Below, one piece after another: positions 12,563 through 14,534 of a stretch of 14,534 nt of DNA. The stretch's first letter is position 1. The number at the start of each line of letters is the position of its first letter. The stretch spans positions 1-14,534 of the forward strand of contig CAKQJJ010000021.1 in the NCBI GenBank assembly GCA_934247335.1, read 5' to 3'. The notes below the pieces were generated by a model. It did no database searches. It saw nothing but the letters and a program-made list of their open reading frames with translations, and was not told where the DNA came from. Made by a program: the position numbers and the translations under genes. This DNA comes from an uncultured Clostridia bacterium (GTDB taxonomy: Bacteria; Bacillota; Clostridia; Christensenellales; Pumilibacteraceae).

Positions 12563-14534
12563 TTATCTTTCCGAAATTTTGCCGTACATGTCGAGAACGA
12601 GATATTTGCTCGGATTGAAATGCTCGACCTTTTTTCCGTTATACGTGATTTTGAACTCGGTGTTGTCGATGGAATTCGCGCCGAAAATGCTGAAATAGAG
12701 CGGCTGCGAATAGTCGGTAAACGAGCATAGCGGCTGTATGACCTTAATGGCTTCGTTGGGAACGAACATTTCCACGTACGCATAGTCGCCTTTTACTATT
12801 CGCTTAATCTTTATGCCGTCAATCTTTTTAAGCGCCTTATAGCCCAGAGATTTACCGGTGGCGTCGTGCGTCTGAACCGCGACGTCCTCGCCCCAGAACT
12901 TGAACATGAGGATGTTTTCGCGGCGACCGGTCTGCGTTCCTGCGGTGTCGAGCATGAAGAACACTTTATCAAAGAGATTATAGCAATCGGTTTCGGCTTT
13001 GAAGTGCACTCCGAGCGCGTTTCTGTGAACGGCGGTTTTCCAGGTGTTTCCCTTGTGTTCGGTTTGTACGTCGCCCATATCGGTGTACGCGATCTGCTCG
13101 TCGAACACTTTATCGAACGTATACGAGTCGTCGATGAAGAATTTGCCGTCAATCAGTTTCATGGGAAGCTTGCCGAAATAGATTTTGGCGCGGTCACCGG
13201 TCGTAAAGTATATTTCGTTGTCGTACATAAAGAATTCGGGGTACTGGAAGGACGTGGACGGGCTGAATTTGTACAATCTCGTCCAGTTTTCGCCGTCGAC
13301 GGAATAATCGAAATTAAATATGGTGCGCGACCAGATGTTGGTGCTGTAAGTGTTCCAGCCCATGAAATACGTACCCGCAAAATTATTGAGCGTGGGTTTG
13401 GAATTGGTTCCGCCGGCGCAGAAATCTTCGGTTCGCGGCGTAGACCAATTTACTCCGTCGGCGCTGTACGAGAAATAGTATTCAAAGGTGCCTGCGTTGG
13501 TACCGGTCGTGGTGCCGCCGCCATACGTCGTATTGGTGGTGGTCTTGTCGTTGCGGATGTTGCTCATCCAGGTGCCGTCGTTTTTGCGCATGATGCCCGA
13601 CTCGGACAACTGAACCTTGGAATTGCCCACGCCGAAATGTCCTATTACGGATATGCAGTCGAGAGTGTCGCTCAGCATTCCGAGCGCGTTTTGCTTGCCC
13701 GCAAAATTGTTGAGCGCGACGTACGTTTTGCCGTCGTATTCCATAATATCGAATATAAACGCGCTGTTGTCGGCTTCAAAGCATTCGATGCCCGCGGCAA
13801 TCGCAAGATCGTAGTACGCTTTGGGCGTGAAATCCACCTTGCCTTCGGGCGTTAAAAGTTTCATTCTGTACACGTTTTCGTCAAACGTACCGCTTTTTAC
13901 GTCGTAGTCGAGGTAGTACATGAGCGACTGACGAACGCCGGGGCGCTCGCTTGTGAAAAATACGCGAAGCGTGTTTTCGTCCTTTTTGATTATTCTCGGA
14001 ACGAAAGTCGCGCCCGTGTCCAGCGTTTCGTTGGCAAAAGCCTGCTCGCCGCGACTTATGATTTTGACCTCTACCGCGCCGGTTTTAAGATCGACAATGC
14101 TCATGGCGCAGTACACGAAATCCCAGGCTGCCGACTCGCCTTCTTTCTGGTCGTTTGCTTCGTACACGATATACGCTTTGCCGTCGTGGATGAGAAAATG
14201 CGCGTCGTGCGCTCCTTTAACCACGCCGTCGGTTACCGTTATCATGGATTTTATTACTTCGTCGCCCGCCTTTTCGGGTGAGTAGTTTTTGTTTATACCT
14301 GCAAGATTTACCATACCGTCTACTCTTTCCTCTTTTTCGGTTTGTTTTTTCATGACGACTATCGTTTCGCTGCCGTCCGAATAAGTATATTTATAAGTTA
14401 CTGTCGTGGCGTCCTCGGCAATGACTTCTATCGAAGTTATGTAAACCGCGTCGCCCTTATCTCCTTTGTCACCTTTATCACCCTTTGGCCCCTGTTCGCC
14501 GGTTTCACCTTTGTCTCCTTGGTCGCCCTTGGGT
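12563..14534 (-). CDS. Surface protein with collagen-like repeats, sialidase-like beta-propeller and C-terminal DOMON-like domain (partial, 5' end outside window)
   Basis: Open to the right edge: codons run unbroken from 14533 to the stop at 12563 (656 residues seen), and the start is outside the window. A Met at 14353 has no ribosome site, and the frame continues through it. Visible residues 3-29 are Gly-X-Y repeats, then a short linker sandwich (ITSIEVIAEDATTVTYKYTY, ending IVV about 60). Residues about 100-490 look like a propeller of beta strands with two Asp-box-like motifs, SADGVNW (357-363) and SVDGENW (411-417), as in sialidases and BNR proteins. Strands such as GKAYIVYEAND, NTLRVFFTSE, GKTYVALNNFAG and NEIYFTTG mark blades. 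Residues about 495-656 form a CBM9/DOMON-like sandwich (VFFMLDTAGTQTGRRENI, YAYVEMFVPNEAI, LYFSIFGANSIDNTEF). It is probably secreted and may bind or cleave glycans. The arginine triad of true sialidases was not confirmed, so activity is uncertain. Confidence 0.82.
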   Translation of the reverse strand, partial: PKGDQGDKGETGEQGPKGDKGDKGDKGDAVYITSIEVIAEDATTVTYKYTYSDGSETIVVMKKQTEKEERVDGMVNLAGINKNYSPEKAGDEVIKSMITVTDGVVKGAHDAHFLIHDGKAYIVYEANDQKEGESAAWDFVYCAMSIVDLKTGAVEVKIISRGEQAFANETLDTGATFVPRIIKKDENTLRVFFTSERPGVRQSLMYYLDYDVKSGTFDENVYRMKLLTPEGKVDFTPKAYYDLAIAAGIECFEADNSAFIFDIMEYDGKTYVALNNFAGKQNALGMLSDTLDCISVIGHFGVGNSKVQLSESGIMRKNDGTWMSNIRNDKTTTNTTYGGGTTTGTNAGTFEYYFSYSADGVNWSTPRTEDFCAGGTNSKPTLNNFAGTYFMGWNTYSTNIWSRTIFNFDYSVDGENWTRLYKFSPSTSFQYPEFFMYDNEIYFTTGDRAKIYFGKLPMKLIDGKFFIDDSYTFDKVFDEQIAYTDMGDVQTEHKGNTWKTAVHRNALGVHFKAETDCYNLFDKVFFMLDTAGTQTGRRENILMFKFWGEDVAVQTHDATGKSLGYKALKKIDGIKIKRIVKGDYAYVEMFVPNEAIKVIQPLCSFTDYSQPLYFSIFGANSIDNTEFKITYNGKKVEHFNPSKYLVLDMYGKISER
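14447..14527 (-). repeat. Collagen-like Gly-X-Y coding repeat
   Basis: Nine successive Gly-X-Y triplets are encoded (GDQ GDK GET GEQ GPK GDK and so on), rich in Asp and Lys, as in bacterial triple-helix stalks, where Lys-Gly-Asp contacts stabilise trimers. The array continues past the right edge, so its full length is unknown. Confidence 0.85.

Noticed and set aside
12866..13855. Plus-strand open frame (329 codons) opposite the sialidase-like gene
   Set aside because: Shadow of the minus-strand gene; no domain and no start signal.
14351..14353. Met codon as the start of the collagen-like/sialidase-like protein
   Set aside because: No ribosome site precedes it, and the frame continues upstream into meaningful Gly-X-Y repeats, so it is internal.
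1..14534. CRISPR array, transposon, phage or tRNA/rRNA gene
   Set aside because: No regularly spaced repeats, transposase, integrase or RNA-gene signature was found by eye. All intergenic gaps are under 300 bp and are accounted for by promoters and terminators.

Overview
The window looks like chromosomal DNA from an anaerobic, probably endospore-forming, Gram-positive bacterium (Clostridia; an uncultured gut or rumen lineage is likely, but the family is not certain). The pointers are several Shine-Dalgarno sites of the AGGAG type, lipobox lipoproteins in place of outer-membrane machinery, a rubrerythrin, a SpoIIQ-like M23 protein with a forespore-sigma-type promoter, and surface glycan-degrading proteins. 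No rRNA, tRNA, CRISPR array, transposase or phage gene was seen.

Layout, left to right. Positions 1-3456 (minus strand) hold a two-gene operon: a GH43-type glycoside hydrolase lipoprotein with a C-terminal discoidin/CBM32-like module, then a lipoprotein with a CBM9/DOMON-like sugar-binding domain that runs off the left edge. Positions 3744-4836 (minus) hold a SpoIIQ-like M23 peptidase and, upstream of it, a small membrane or secreted protein with a weak YwmB flavour. Each has a candidate sigma-F/G promoter of matching architecture (GTATA, 15 bp, G(G/T)C...). Positions 5008-7058 (minus) hold glucuronate isomerase (uxaC) followed 17 bp later by a PAP2-family membrane phosphatase. Positions 7144-9073 hold a divergent pair: an AraC-family regulator (minus) and an N-acetylneuraminate-lyase-like aldolase (plus). 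Positions 9148-11763 (minus) hold a large surface lipoprotein with Ig-like/FN3-like modules and a transglutaminase-like domain with intact Cys-His-Asp. Positions 11865-12428 (minus) hold rubrerythrin. Positions 12563-14534 (minus) hold a large protein, cut by the right edge, with collagen-like Gly-X-Y repeats, a sialidase-like (Asp-box) propeller and a C-terminal DOMON-like domain.

How the genes may work together: surface GH43, collagen-sialidase-like and CBM9-like proteins would capture and trim host or plant glycans. UxaC and the NanA-like aldolase would feed uronic acids and sialic or keto-sugar acids into central metabolism, and the AraC-type regulator sits between those two genes. That these form one pathway is inference.

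Most interesting signals. (i) Two genes (the AraC regulator and the transglutaminase lipoprotein) have near-consensus extended sigma-A promoters whose -10 box ends exactly 6 bp before the ATG, so the transcript would begin at the start codon. Both lack a Shine-Dalgarno site and are predicted leaderless; rubrerythrin may have a very short leader. (ii) An 11-bp word is identical in the GH43 and AraC promoter regions, with a one-mismatch palindromic version in the nanA leader, suggesting a shared repressor. (iii) The paired forespore-type promoters.
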